NCBI GenBank assembly: GCA_905182865.1
Contig: CAJJCY010000003.1
Location: 221,001 to 285,000 of the forward strand
Reading direction: 5' to 3'
DNA from: an uncultured SAR324 cluster bacterium
GTDB taxonomy: Bacteria; SAR324; NAC60-12
Length of the DNA stretch: 64,000 bases
Position 1 is the first letter of the stretch. Every line of letters begins with the position of its first letter. Positions 34,102 to 45,236 of this stretch are shown here, one piece after another. The notes beneath the pieces were generated by a model, which saw only the letters and a list, made by a program, of their open reading frames with translations, did no database searches and had not been told where the DNA came from. The position numbers were made by a program, and so were the translations under genes.

Positions 34102-35505
34102 TTAGTTTTCGTTAACTGAATCCTCAATAGCTTTTTTAAACTCTCTGGGGATAGACTTGGTCGTTTGCACACCCAGATTCTTGAGCATCTCTGCCTGTCT
34201 AATCATGTTACCTCTTCCGTCACTCAACTTATTATATGCATTTTCATAAGACTCATGGGCACCCTTAATTTTATCACCAATTTTCTCAAATTCTTCCAAG
34301 AATCCACAAATTTTTTCATATAATTTACCGCCCCTTTCAAAAATTTCTTTCACATTCTGCACCTGCTTTTCCTGTCGCCAGAGTTGATTTACAATCCGAA
34401 GTGCCATCATTAAACTTGCTGGAGTGACAATGATGATATTTTTTATAAAAGCATCAGAAGTTAAGTTGCTGTCAAGGGACTGCGCCAGTGAATATGCCGG
34501 CTCAATCTGCATGAACATCATTACGTAATCCGGTGAACCAAATTCTTCGAAGCCCTCATGGTAATTTTTTGAAGACAATCCCTGGATGTGATTCCGCACG
34601 GACTGCAGATGTTTTTTGGCGTAGGCTTTCCGGATTTGCTCATCATCTGCAGACATGTAGCTGTTATATGCTTTCAGTGAGACCTTGGAATCAGCAATCA
34701 GGATCCGATCGTTTGGCAGCTTGATGATAACATCCGGACGCAGTTGAGTGCCGTCATCCGTTTTAATCTGAGTTTGTTTCTGGTAGTGTTCCCCTTCAAT
34801 CAAGCCTGCATTCTGCAAGCATTTTTCCAGGATCATTTCACCCCAGTCACCTTGTTGCTTTGAATCGCCTAGAAGTGCCGTCGTTAGGTTTTGAGCTTCC
34901 TGACTCAAATTTGTATTAACTTCCTTTAGGTGCTCAAATTCCGCCTTAATTGAAGCCCGGCCAGTTTCATCTTCAAGATGAAACTTTTCTACTTTTTCCT
35001 GAAAATCCCTCATTTTTGTTTGAATTGGAGTAAGCAGATTCTGGATACTATTTTTGTTTTCCTCAACAAATTGTTTTGATTTGCTTGTAAAAATTTTAGC
35101 AGAAAGATTTTCAAACTCTGTTCCCATCAATATTTTTGCTTCCTCCAGGAATTTTAATTTTTCTCTTGATTCATTTTCCTTGGATTCCAGCCTTTCTTCC
35201 AAAGTTGCATTTAATACTTGCAGGGTAGAAAACTGTTTTTGCTGAAATTTCAGCTCTTCTTCAATTTCCAGAATTCTGTTTGCATCATGCTTTAAGATTG
35301 CAAACTGCTTATCGAGTTCTATCTTGTCTGCCAGGATGGTATCGTATTTTTTCAGAAGTTCATTTAGTGATTCACCAAGTGAATCTATTTTCTGGGATTG
35401 AGTAGAAATTAATTTTTTCTGATAGAACCAGCAGAAAAAAATCCCCAGCAAAATACAAAATGTAGTATATAGAATTAAGGTGTAATTAATGGAATCAATG
35501 TTCAT
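34102..35505 (-). CDS. rmuC: DNA recombination protein RmuC
   Basis: 467 residues. One N-terminal membrane helix (LILYTTFCILLGIFFCWFY), a long coiled coil (about 30-190, rich in Glu/Lys/Leu heptads) and the RmuC restriction-endonuclease-like domain: QGDWGEMILEKCLQNAGLIE, DGTQLRPDVIIKLPND, ILIADSKVSLKAY, and HIQGLSSKNYHE. RmuC limits inversions at short inverted repeats in E. coli; its biochemical activity is not settled. It lies head-to-tail with uvrA (about 230 bp downstream of it on the minus strand), so a DNA-maintenance group is plausible. Confidence 0.92.
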   Translation of the reverse strand: MNIDSINYTLILYTTFCILLGIFFCWFYQKKLISTQSQKIDSLGESLNELLKKYDTILADKIELDKQFAILKHDANRILEIEEELKFQQKQFSTLQVLNATLEERLESKENESREKLKFLEEAKILMGTEFENLSAKIFTSKSKQFVEENKNSIQNLLTPIQTKMRDFQEKVEKFHLEDETGRASIKAEFEHLKEVNTNLSQEAQNLTTALLGDSKQQGDWGEMILEKCLQNAGLIEGEHYQKQTQIKTDDGTQLRPDVIIKLPNDRILIADSKVSLKAYNSYMSADDEQIRKAYAKKHLQSVRNHIQGLSSKNYHEGFEEFGSPDYVMMFMQIEPAYSLAQSLDSNLTSDAFIKNIIIVTPASLMMALRIVNQLWRQEKQVQNVKEIFERGGKLYEKICGFLEEFEKIGDKIKGAHESYENAYNKLSDGRGNMIRQAEMLKNLGVQTTKSIPREFKKAIEDSVNEN

Positions 35506-35734
35506 GGTTGTAATATTTATTCAACAGCATTTAGCTAAAAGTTATTCTAAACTTACCTCTAATACTATAATAATTGAAAGAAGTCTTGAAAACAATATTG
35601 CTTTGAAAGCAAATTCTGGAAACAGAGAACGTTAACGGTCTGGTTCACTATGATTCTTCAAGGTTTTATGAAAAGTTTCTGATGGAAATAATCTTTGTTA
35701 TAAAAGATCAGAGGATAGTTTTTTTAAATTAGCT

Positions 35735-38700
35735 TTATGGATTGGAGTAAAAAAACGCTTCCAGAAACTTACCAGTGTAACTTAGCTTATTCTTACTGCA
35801 GTTTTTTGGAGTTCCTTCAAAGACCAATCTCCCGCCCTTGTCTCCGCCTTCTGGTCCCAAATCAATTACATGATCAGCGCATTTGATCAAATCAATATTA
35901 TGTTCTACAACCAGCACAGAGTGACCTTCATCCACCAGACTGTGCAATATTTTAAGCAACCTTGCCACATCGTCGATATGCAGTCCAGTAGTGGGCTCGT
36001 CCAAAATATAAAGAGTAGGACCATGTGCACGACGAGCAAGTTCTGCAGCTAATTTTAATCGCTGGGCTTCTCCTCCGGAGAGAGTATTTCCTGCCTGTCC
36101 TAATTTCATGTAACCCAGGCCAACGTCTTCCAGGGTTTTGAGAATCCGCTTAATGCGCGGCTGTGCCACAAAAACTTCAACTGCTTTGCTGATTTCCATT
36201 TCAAGCACATCCGCAATAGTATGTCCCTTATACTTGACTGCCAGTGTTTCACGATTGTAGCGTTTACCTTTGCACTGATCGCATTTGACCCATACATCTG
36301 ACAAAAAATGCATTTCAATCAATTGGAAACCCTGTCCGTCGCATACTGGACAACGTCCCTCTTTTGCGTTAAACGAAAAACGACGCTTGGAAAATCCGCG
36401 TTGTTTTGCTTCCGGCATTGAAGAAAAGAGGTTGCGGATCGGTTCAAGAACTTTTGCATAAGTTGCAGGATTTGAACGCGGAGTTCGCCCAATCGCTTCC
36501 TGGTTGATCACCATTATGGATTCAAGTTGAGCTATTCCGCTAATTTTTTTGTGTGTTCCTGGTTTAATCAGCTTTCCATTTATTTCCTTTTCCAGTGCTC
36601 GCTGCAGAACATCGACAACAAGTGAGGATTTTCCTGAACCGGAAACGCCTGTCACCACCGTAAAAATTCCGAGAGGAAAGTTGACATCCAGTTTTTTTAA
36701 ATTATTTGCTGCTGCTCCGGTAACAGAAATTAAATACTCCGGATTAAACGGACGATATTTTTTCGGCAGCGGAATCGATTTTTCACCTCTCATATATTGA
36801 GCAGTCAGCGAATCGTGTTTGATTGAGATTTCCTGTGGACTTCCAAAAGCGGAAACATTGCCGCCGTAGTGACCTGCTCCCGGACCAATATCAATAATAT
36901 GGTCCGCAGTCTTAACTACATCAAGATTATGCTCTATAACAACAACTGTATTTCCTAGAGCTACAAATGTATGAAGTGCGGATAAGCCGTGCAGTATCAC
37001 GGGGATGCAGCCCAATAGTTGGTTCATCCAAAACATAGGTCACGCCAACCAGTCCTGAACCAATTTGTGAGGCAAGCCGGATACGCTGCGCCTCACCTCC
37101 GGAAAGTGTGGATGCTTTTTGATCGAGTGTCAAATAGTCCAACCCTACATTTTCCAAAAATTTAAGACGTGTTAAAATTTCGCCCAGCGCCTGTTCGGCA
37201 ACGGTACGCTGATTTTCGGTGAGAACCCAGCTTTCAATTTCCTGCCGTGCTTCTGGGACAGAAAGTTGACAAAATTGGCTGATATTTTGCTGATTTATTG
37301 TCACTGCACGATATTCTGCTTTCAAACGTTCACCTCCGCAATCTTGACATTGAGGATTATTTATGCGCTGAAACTCTCCCAAACCATCACAGGTTGGACA
37401 TGCTCCCACATGAGAGTTGAAGGAAAACATGCGTGGTGATAATTCTTCCTCCTGAAAAAAAGAAAGTAACATGGGGAAATTTCTCTGTTTCAGCACAACG
37501 AAACATATTCTTAGTCATGCTGGCTTTTAGTAATTTTCAACAAACCATGTCCACGCTGGAAAGCATTTTCAACGGCTTCTGCCAGACGTTTTTGTTCTTC
37601 CGAATTAACGCGTAAACGGTCAATTCCCAAATCGACTGTAGTGTTTTTACTGAGTTTAAATTTTGCAGAGTTTTCCTTCCATTCATCCAGTCGAATTGTT
37701 TCTCCATTTATATATAGCCGGACAAATCCTTCCTGCTCCAACGAGTCGATCACATTTGGCAAGTGCTTGGGGTGATCCAGCAACAGAATTTTGCTCGACC
37801 CTGGTAAAAATAAAGGTGCAAGCAACTCAATCCGTTCACCTTCAAAATGTTCTGTACAAAAGACTGCCGCACGGGTTGGACTGTAGCCGAGCAAAGGCCT
37901 TCCAGTTGTTGGACAATGCGCCTTGCCGATACGCGCAAAAAGTAAACGCAGATAATCATAGATTTCAGTTGTTGTAGCAACAGTCGAACGGGGATTACGA
38001 CCAGTTGCTTTTTGATTGATAGCAATTGCCGGAGAAAGTCCGTCAATCGAATCCACCGGTGCTTTATCCATACGGCCCAGAAATCGACGTGCATAAGTTG
38101 AAAGCGATTCGAGATAACGTGCCTGTCCTTCTGCAAAAATAGTGTCAAAGGCCAAACTCGTTTTGCCGGAACCGGAAACACCGGTTATCACAGTCATTTT
38201 ATTGTTTGGAATCCGTACATCTATGTGCCGCAAATTATTTTTTGACGCACCCTTGATTACGATGTCACGAGAGTATGATTTTGAAACTTTTACTTTTTCA
38301 AAATTCGCTGTATCTTCTTCAATCACTTCAGTCGCTGAAACTTTGAAACTTTGCAGCTCTGTAACTTTGCCATTTTTTTCTTCTGATTCTTTGAAACTAT
38401 TTTGTTCAGCCCCTTTTTCCAAAACTATTTTCAAAAACTTTCCTGTCAGTGTCATCTGCTCCGATAAATTTTCCGGAGTTCCTTCGCAAACCAGTTCACC
38501 TCCATATTTACCACCTCCCGGTCCAAGTTCTATCAGATAATCGGCAACTTTCAGCACATCCAAATTATGCTCAATCACTAAGACAGTGTTGCCTTGATCA
38601 ACAAGACGGTTCAGGCAAGATAACAACAAACGAATGTCCTTAAAATGAAGGCCGGTGGTTGGTTCGTCAAGAATGTAAAGCGTATTTCCAGTCCCTCTTT

Positions 38701-41286
38701 TTTTTAACTCTGAAGAAATTTTTACACGCTGTGCCTCTCCTCCGGAGAGGGTTGTGGATGGTTGCCCAAGTTTTACATAGCCAAGACCAACGTCCAGTAG
38801 AGTTTGCAAAATTATGTGGATTTTTGGTAGTGCAGAAAAGAAATCCTCCGCCTCTGTAATCGTCATTTCCAGGACATCGTGAATTGTGCGGTTTTTATAG
38901 AATATCTGCAAAGTTTCAGCATTGAAGCGTTTTCCGCGGCAGGTATCACAAGGAATTTGTACATCACTCAAAAACTGCATTTCTATCGTTTTCAAACCTG
39001 CCCCTTTGCAAGATTCACAGCGTCCGCCCTTGACGTTGAATGAGAAGCGTCCTTTTTTATAACCCCGGGCTTTTGCTTCCGGCATCAGGGCAAATAAGTC
39101 ACGGATTGGGTCAAGTACCTTGGTGTAAGTTGCTGGGTTGCTGCGGGGGGTGCGGCCAATTGGAGCCTGGTCAATTTTAATCACACGATCTATATTTTCG
39201 AGTCCCGAAATTTTTTTGTGTGGTCCGGGTTCGTCTTTGCTTCCGGGGTTCAGATGGCAGTTCAAGGCCTTTTTGAGAATGCCGTCAATCAACGAGGATT
39301 TACCTGAACCGGAAACACCTGCTACAGCTACAAAAATTCCAAGTGGAATTTCACAGTCAAGATTGTTTAAATTATTGAAACTAGCACCTTTAATGGTAAT
39401 TGTTTTCCCGGAAGGCCGACGGCGTTTTTCAGGAATGGCGATTTGTTCTTTACCGGAAAGGAATTGTCCGGTAATTGATTCCTGTGCTTGTATTATATTT
39501 TGAATGGAACCCTGGGCTGTGATGTGTCCGCCGTCTTGCCCTGCAGTCGGACCGATGTCCACTAAATGATCGGCAGATTCGATGGTTTCCTCATCATGCT
39601 CAACCACAATCACAGTATTGATGGGTGTGATTTTTTTAAAGTGCGAATCAGCTTTTTGTTGTCACTCTGGTGCAGTCCAATTGAAGGTTCATCGAGTACA
39701 TAAAGCACACCCTGCAGTCCTGCACCAAGCTGTGAAGCAAGCCGGATACGTTGTCCTTCTCCGCCGGACAAGGTTGCTGCAGAACGCTCAAGTGAGAGAT
39801 AACCTACACCGACATCGTTCAGGAAATGCAGACGGTCCCGGATTTCTCTGAAAATGTCCCGCCCTATTATTTTCTCAGTTTCAGTCAGTTTTAAATTATC
39901 AAAAAAGTTGACCGAATCTTCAATTGATTCACCGGAAAGACTATTGATATTGTGGCCGTGCAGTCGTACTGCAAGTGCCATCTTGTTTAGGCGTTTTCCT
40001 GCACAGTCCGGACAAATAGAAGTGTGCTGAAATTTTTCAAGTGGACCCTTTACAAAACGAAAAACAAATTGCAGGATTGGAATGAAACCGGCCCATTGTT
40101 GTTTCTCCAGTTTATTGAGAAACTGACCGGGAAACCGAAAAATATTGGAAACGCCAAGCTTCATTTTAGTGTTTCCATATAAAATCAACTGCCGATGTTC
40201 AACGGATAAATTTTTCCACAAAGTTTTGTCGTTGATTTCAAAATTTTTCATTAAACTGTTGACGTGGCGCTGATCGACTTTTGTGTATAGTAAATTCCCC
40301 TTTTCAGTAAAACATTTGATTGCACCTTCAGAAATTGAGAGTTCGGGATCACAGAGTTTCTCTTCAGAAAATGTACTTAACTGGCCGATTCCGTTGCACG
40401 AGAGACATGCTCCTTGAGGTGCGTTAAAAGAAAATAAGCGTGGTTCCATTTCTGGCAGCGCAATTTGACAGCTGGGACAGGCCATCAACTGACTGAACAA
40501 GTGATCTTTTTCAGGGCTTTGCTCCAGCTGATTTTTTGTTTCATTTTCTGCAGTTTTTTTACCATAGTGCAAAATAGCCAACCCGTTACCCAGCAACAGT
40601 GCTTTTTCTACACTTTCTGTGAACCGACTTTTTTCTTCTGCAGTAATTGTAAGTCGGTCAACAACCAGTTCAATGGAGTGTTTTTCGTAGCGGGCAAGCC
40701 GGATATCCTCATCCAGCCTGCGGACTTCTCCGTCAATTCTGGCTCGAACGTAGCCCTCAGCGGCCCAGTCTTCTAGTTCTTTGCGGTATTCTCCTTTGCG
40801 TTCCTGAACCATTGGTGCCAGGATCATGCAGGCTTCATTTAGGGCGTCCACATAAGCATAATCGGTAATTTGTTCCGGCGTTTGTGAGGTGATGCGGGTT
40901 CCGCATTCAGGACAATGCGGTTTGCCCAAACGGGAAAAAAGGAGGCGGTAATGATCGTAAATTTCTGTGATTGTTCCAACGGTTGAACGTGGATTACGGT
41001 TGACTGTTTTCTGGTCTACAGAAATCGTCGGACTCAGTCCTTCGACGTGTTCGACTTTAGGCTTGTCAGTTTGCCCCAGAAATTGACGGGCATAGGCCGA
41101 AAGTGATTCAACAAAACGGCGCTGGCCTTCTTTGAAAATCGTATCAAATGCCAGTGAAGATTTTCCAGAACCACTGACTCCAGTAAAAACTGTCAGTGAG
41201 TCTCGTGGAATATTAAGGCTTACATTTTTCAGATTGTGTTCTGATGCGCCAATTACGACTAATTGATCTGCTTTTTCTTGGGACAT
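35735..41286 (-). CDS. uvrA: Tandem-duplicated, fused excinuclease UvrA (four nucleotide-binding domains); three frame-break regions
   Basis: About 1850 codons, twice a normal UvrA (about 940). Two complete UvrA copies follow each other. Copy 1 starts at 41286 and has Walker [20 protein letters not shown] signature [14 protein letters not shown], a second Walker [16 protein letters not shown] and [14 protein letters not shown] Glu/Ser-rich linker (near 38390) leads to copy 2 with [45 protein letters not shown] and [13 protein letters not shown]. Each copy has CxxC zinc modules (for example [16 protein letters not shown] and [16 protein letters not shown]). UvrA recognises bulky DNA lesions with UvrB; fused double UvrA proteins are known from Chlamydia. 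Frame breaks lie near 39630 (poly-A/T run), 37480-37525 (includes a T7 run) and 36990. Confidence 0.9.
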
Positions 41287-41538
41287 GAAAAAGGACTGAG
41301 GATATTCAGGACAGGAAATTAAGCTGATTTTTGATGTTTATTTTGTGATCATTATGGCAGGAATTATTTGGAGCAACAAGACGGAATTTATTTTGAAATC
41401 AAACTGAATTAGTATGGTGAAAAAACTTTTTTGGTTACACCAAATTTGTGGTTGACCATCCATGCAGGAAGCTGTAAAACTTATTCATATTTATTTGTAT
41501 TTGTTACATTGTTTAAAAATATTATTAGGAATCTCTAA

Positions 41539-44052
41539 ATGGAATCTATACCAAAGCAGGCACAAGTTGTCATCATCGGTGGCGGAGTAATTGGCTGTAG
41601 TGTTGCTTATCATTTAACAAGACTGGGCTGGAAGGATGTGGTTTTGCTGGAACGCAAAGAGTTGACCTGCGGAACAACCTGGCATGCAGCCGGACTCGTC
41701 GGTCAATTGCGGGCCACAAAAAACATGACCAAACTTGCGCAGTATACCAGCGAACTTTATGCCACTCTGGAAAAAGAAACAGGACAGGCCACCGGTTTTA
41801 AACAAAACGGTTCCATCAGCGTGGCTCCGGATGACGGGCGTTTTGAGGAACTAAAAAGGGGAGCCTCGATGGCCAAATGTTTTGGGCTGGAAGTCGAGGT
41901 GATTTCTCCTAGAGAAGCACGTGAATTATATCCACTTTTAAATATTGATGACCTGGTCGGCGCTGTTTTTTTGCCCAAAGACGGACAGACAAATCCAATT
42001 GATGTGACTCAGGCGCTGGCAAAAGGCGCAAAAATGGGTGGAGCAAAAATATTTGAAAACATACGCGTTTGCGGAATCGAAACCAAAAACGCCGGAACGT
42101 CCGGTGCGAGACAAGTTTCCGGAGTCAAAGTGGAGGTTCCGTCTCTCGGTAGTGGAGAAGCAAGTGAACTCAAAACTATCTCTGCCGAAATTGTTGTTAA
42201 CTGTGCCGGATTATGGGGGCATCAGGTTGGGAAAATGGCAGGCGTAAATGTACCACTGCATGCTGCAGAACATTTTTATATTGTCACTGAAAACATTGGT
42301 CTGCCGTCAACTCTTCCGGTTTTACGTGATCCAAGCAGCTGGATTTATGCAAAAGAAGATGCAGGAAAAATGCTGGTTGGCTGCTTTGAACCTAAATCAA
42401 AACCGCGTCCACTAAACACGATTCCGGAGGATTTTTCATTTGGTCAGTTTGAGGAAGATTGGGAGCATTTTGAACCAGCGATGCTGAATGCAATGCATCG
42501 CATTCCAAAACTGGAAGATGCCGGAATTCACACTTTTTTCAACGGTCCAGAAAGTTTCACTCCAGACGACCGCTATATCTTAGGGGAGGCTCCGGAACTT
42601 AAAAACTTCTATGTCGCTGCCGGACTCAACTCAATCGGAATTCAATCTGCGGGTGGTGCAGGCAAAGTGCTTTCCGAATGGATCGTAAACGGATATCCGC
42701 CAATAGATTTATGGGATGTAGACATCCGCCGGTTTCATTCATTTCAGGGCAATTCACAATATTTGAAGGAGCGCACCGAAGAATCATTAGGCCTGCTTTA
42801 CGCCATGCACTGGCCCTTTCGACAGCCGGAAACCAGCCGAGGTGTACGCAAATCTGTGCTACATGATCGTCTGGAAAAAACTGGTGCATGTTTTGGTGAG
42901 ATGAGCGGATGGGAACGCGCCAACTGGTTTGCACCACAAAGAACAGAAGCACGATACGAATACAGTTACGCACGTCAAAACTGGTTTGAAGCCTCTGCCT
43001 CTGAGCATCAGGCGGCACGGGAAAAAGTAGCGCTGTTCGACATGTCGTCCTTCGCGAAATTCGTGGTGCAAGGACGTGATGCTGAAAAAGTGCTCAATCG
43101 GATTTGTGCCAATGATGTCGCTGTTCCATCCGGAAAAGCGGTTTATACATCGTGGCTCAATGAACGCGGTGGTATTGAGTCAGACTTGACGGTAACCCGT
43201 TTACATGAAAATGTTTTTCTGGTTGTTACGGCTGGGGCTAGTCAAATCCGTGATCTGGCCTGGCTGCACAAAAATATTCCGGATGACGTACATGTGACAG
43301 TCACGGATGTAACTTCCGGATATGCTGTGTTGAGCGTGATGGGACCGGAATCCCGAAATTTACTTTCAAAACTCACTCCGGACGATTTATCAAATGAGGC
43401 ATTTCCTTTCGGCAATGCACAGGAAATTGAAATCGGCTACGCCAGAGCACTGGCCTTACGTATGACTTACGTTGGTGAATTGGGCTGGGAAATTTATGCA
43501 CCAACCGAATTTGCTCAGGACATCTTCGATAAAATCCTTGCAGCTGGAACCGAACATGGTTTGAAACTGGCGGGAATGCATGCCCTCAACTCCCTGCGTT
43601 TGGAAAAAGCATTTCGGCACTGGGGACATGATATTGTGGACGAAGACACGCCACTGGAAGCCGGACTTGGTTTTGCGGTCAAGTTTGAAAAACCCGGAGG
43701 TTTCATAGGTCGGGAGGCCTTGCTGCGTCAAAAAGACGAATTGTCCAAAACAAAAAGCGGAGTTTTGAAAAAACGTCTGGTGCAGTTTGCTCTGGAAAAT
43801 CCGGAACCAATGCTTTATCACAATGAACCGATTTGGTGTAATAACAAAATCGTTGGTGATCTGACTTCCGGAATGTACGGTCACACCATTGGAACTTGTC
43901 TTGGAATGGGTTATGTATCACACGAGGATGGAGTGAGCAAAGAATTTCTGGAATCAAGTGTTTTTGAAATTGAAGTGGCCGGAGAACGGTACGGTGCAAG
44001 ACCTTCTTTGCGTGCGTTTTATGATCCGAAGAGCAAACGGGTACGGATGTAG
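41539..44052 (+). CDS. Dimethylglycine/sarcosine dehydrogenase-like FAD oxidoreductase fused to a GcvT (aminomethyltransferase) domain
   Basis: 837 residues, intact. N-terminal DAO-type FAD domain: VVIIGGGVIGCSVAYHL, then LTCGTTWHAAGLVGQLRA, where the His of TWHAAG is the usual site of covalent FAD. A linker follows, then from about residue 430 a GcvT-like folate-binding domain (VALFDMSSFAKFVVQGRDAE, YTSWLNERGGIESDLTV, YVGELGWEIYAP) and a GcvT C-terminal barrel (RLVQFALENPEP, GMYGHTIG). The family oxidatively demethylates dimethylglycine, sarcosine or related N-methyl amines and passes the one-carbon unit to tetrahydrofolate. Which methylamine is used cannot be decided. AGGAA ribosome site before ATG. 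Confidence 0.88.
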   Translation: MESIPKQAQVVIIGGGVIGCSVAYHLTRLGWKDVVLLERKELTCGTTWHAAGLVGQLRATKNMTKLAQYTSELYATLEKETGQATGFKQNGSISVAPDDGRFEELKRGASMAKCFGLEVEVISPREARELYPLLNIDDLVGAVFLPKDGQTNPIDVTQALAKGAKMGGAKIFENIRVCGIETKNAGTSGARQVSGVKVEVPSLGSGEASELKTISAEIVVNCAGLWGHQVGKMAGVNVPLHAAEHFYIVTENIGLPSTLPVLRDPSSWIYAKEDAGKMLVGCFEPKSKPRPLNTIPEDFSFGQFEEDWEHFEPAMLNAMHRIPKLEDAGIHTFFNGPESFTPDDRYILGEAPELKNFYVAAGLNSIGIQSAGGAGKVLSEWIVNGYPPIDLWDVDIRRFHSFQGNSQYLKERTEESLGLLYAMHWPFRQPETSRGVRKSVLHDRLEKTGACFGEMSGWERANWFAPQRTEARYEYSYARQNWFEASASEHQAAREKVALFDMSSFAKFVVQGRDAEKVLNRICANDVAVPSGKAVYTSWLNERGGIESDLTVTRLHENVFLVVTAGASQIRDLAWLHKNIPDDVHVTVTDVTSGYAVLSVMGPESRNLLSKLTPDDLSNEAFPFGNAQEIEIGYARALALRMTYVGELGWEIYAPTEFAQDIFDKILAAGTEHGLKLAGMHALNSLRLEKAFRHWGHDIVDEDTPLEAGLGFAVKFEKPGGFIGREALLRQKDELSKTKSGVLKKRLVQFALENPEPMLYHNEPIWCNNKIVGDLTSGMYGHTIGTCLGMGYVSHEDGVSKEFLESSVFEIEVAGERYGARPSLRAFYDPKSKRVRM

Positions 44053-44112
44053 AGAGTTAATTTTTCAAATAATATTCAAGTTGCAGTAAAATTGCTTGAG
44101 TTGCAGAAAATT

Positions 44113-44844
44113 TTATACTTGGACACTTTCAACCAGTTGCGCACCTCGTGAAGCCATAAAGTAGAGTCCCATGTAATGAGTTACGTCTTGAGGGTGGCTG
44201 GCACTGGGTAGTAGTCCAATTTTCTCAACAACATTTCTGGGCAGGTCATAGGTAGAGCAGCCTTTGTCATAAACCACCACTTCTTTCAAACTTGGAAGCA
44301 TCCCGTGATTTCGAGCTGAGAGCAGTGTAAGAACAAAATCCATTACACAAATGTCGGTACATATTCCAACTACCAGGACGTTAGCCACATTATTATCCTT
44401 GACCCAGTCAATAACTGCATTGGATCCATCCTGCTGAAACGCACCAATGAAACCGTTAATGCAGTCCTTGCGTACTAAAGTTGCCTGTGGTTCTTTTTCA
44501 AGCCACTTCAGTTCCGAAACCAAATCCTCCTCACCTGTACCGCGTTCGCAATGCAGCGAATAAGGCGGTTCCTGTTTACCAAAATCGTGTGTATCTAGAA
44601 ATGCCAGCACAGGCATAGCTTGTTGAGTGAAAGAATGCGCAAGACGATTAGTTTCGGAAACCATCACTGATACCTGTTCATTCGGAACTTGAGGAGCAAG
44701 ATTTCCGGCGCCGACGGTGGCAAAACCGTTGACCTCGTCGACAATGATCAAACCGAATCCCTGTCCGTTTGAGCTCAAATCAAGTGCAGTTTTACTCAGT
44801 GGCATGTCTTCAGCAAAATGCTGGAGATTGTTATCTGTTGACAT
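44113..44844 (-). CDS. Isochorismatase-family cysteine hydrolase (nicotinamidase-like)
   Basis: 243 residues with the catalytic triad of the family: Asp in GLIIVDEVNGFA, Lys in LVRKDCINGF and the nucleophile Cys in VVGICTDICVMDF, where the preceding cis-peptide region (VLVVGICTD) is also typical. Family members hydrolyse nicotinamide, carbamoyl groups or isochorismate. The insertion with Cys (SLHCERGTGEEDLV) resembles nicotinamidase-type proteins, so nicotinamide is a candidate substrate, not proven. It is convergent with the dehydrogenase gene upstream and divergent from dnaE. Confidence 0.82.
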   Translation of the reverse strand: MSTDNNLQHFAEDMPLSKTALDLSSNGQGFGLIIVDEVNGFATVGAGNLAPQVPNEQVSVMVSETNRLAHSFTQQAMPVLAFLDTHDFGKQEPPYSLHCERGTGEEDLVSELKWLEKEPQATLVRKDCINGFIGAFQQDGSNAVIDWVKDNNVANVLVVGICTDICVMDFVLTLLSARNHGMLPSLKEVVVYDKGCSTYDLPRNVVEKIGLLPSASHPQDVTHYMGLYFMASRGAQLVESVQV

Positions 44845-45236
44845 GTTTTTTTGTTGGCCGGATAATAATCCGTTCCACCCGCCTGCAAAGTACGAGTTGT
44901 TCTGCTAACTTCAAAAGTGCGTATTCAAGATTGTTGGATCGGAAATACTCTAACATCAGTAATTATGTCTTATCAAAAAATAGGAAAAAAATATTATTTT
45001 TAGTATTAATTTCTATTCCGGTCTGCGAAAAAGGGTCCATCAAACAGGCTGAGTTGACAACTCAAAAACCGTAATACTGTCTCAGATTGTCGGTATTAAT
45101 CGTAAATCTGATGACATGAATACAGCCTGTTTCTGAACAAAATTCTAATCAACATACTTATAAGAATCTTGCCCGCAAAATTAATTTCATGTAAGATGCA
45201 TACTGGTCACTCTTCCAAAAAACGATTCAGACAGTA
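44845..45236. other. 392-bp gap before dnaE with a long inverted repeat
   Basis: No gene is seen. A perfect 10-bp inverted repeat AAACAGGCTG (45042-45051) and CAGCCTGTTT (45123-45132) encloses about 70 bp that begins with TTGACA (45054-45059). No clear -10 follows. This could be an operator or transcript structure in the dnaE upstream region. The divergent hydrolase and dnaE promoters must both lie in this gap. Confidence 0.4.

Noticed and set aside
35768-35773. Further single TACCAG matches (for example 299, 26714, 31463, 35768)
   Set aside because: A single 6-mer is expected by chance every 2 kb or so on both strands; none shows the 12-nt tandem unit or T/A flanks.
36927-41286. Two or more separate uvrA genes
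   Set aside because: The copies are joined by an open linker with no stop between them near 38400; the breaks lie inside conserved domains instead, so they are frameshifts in one fused gene.
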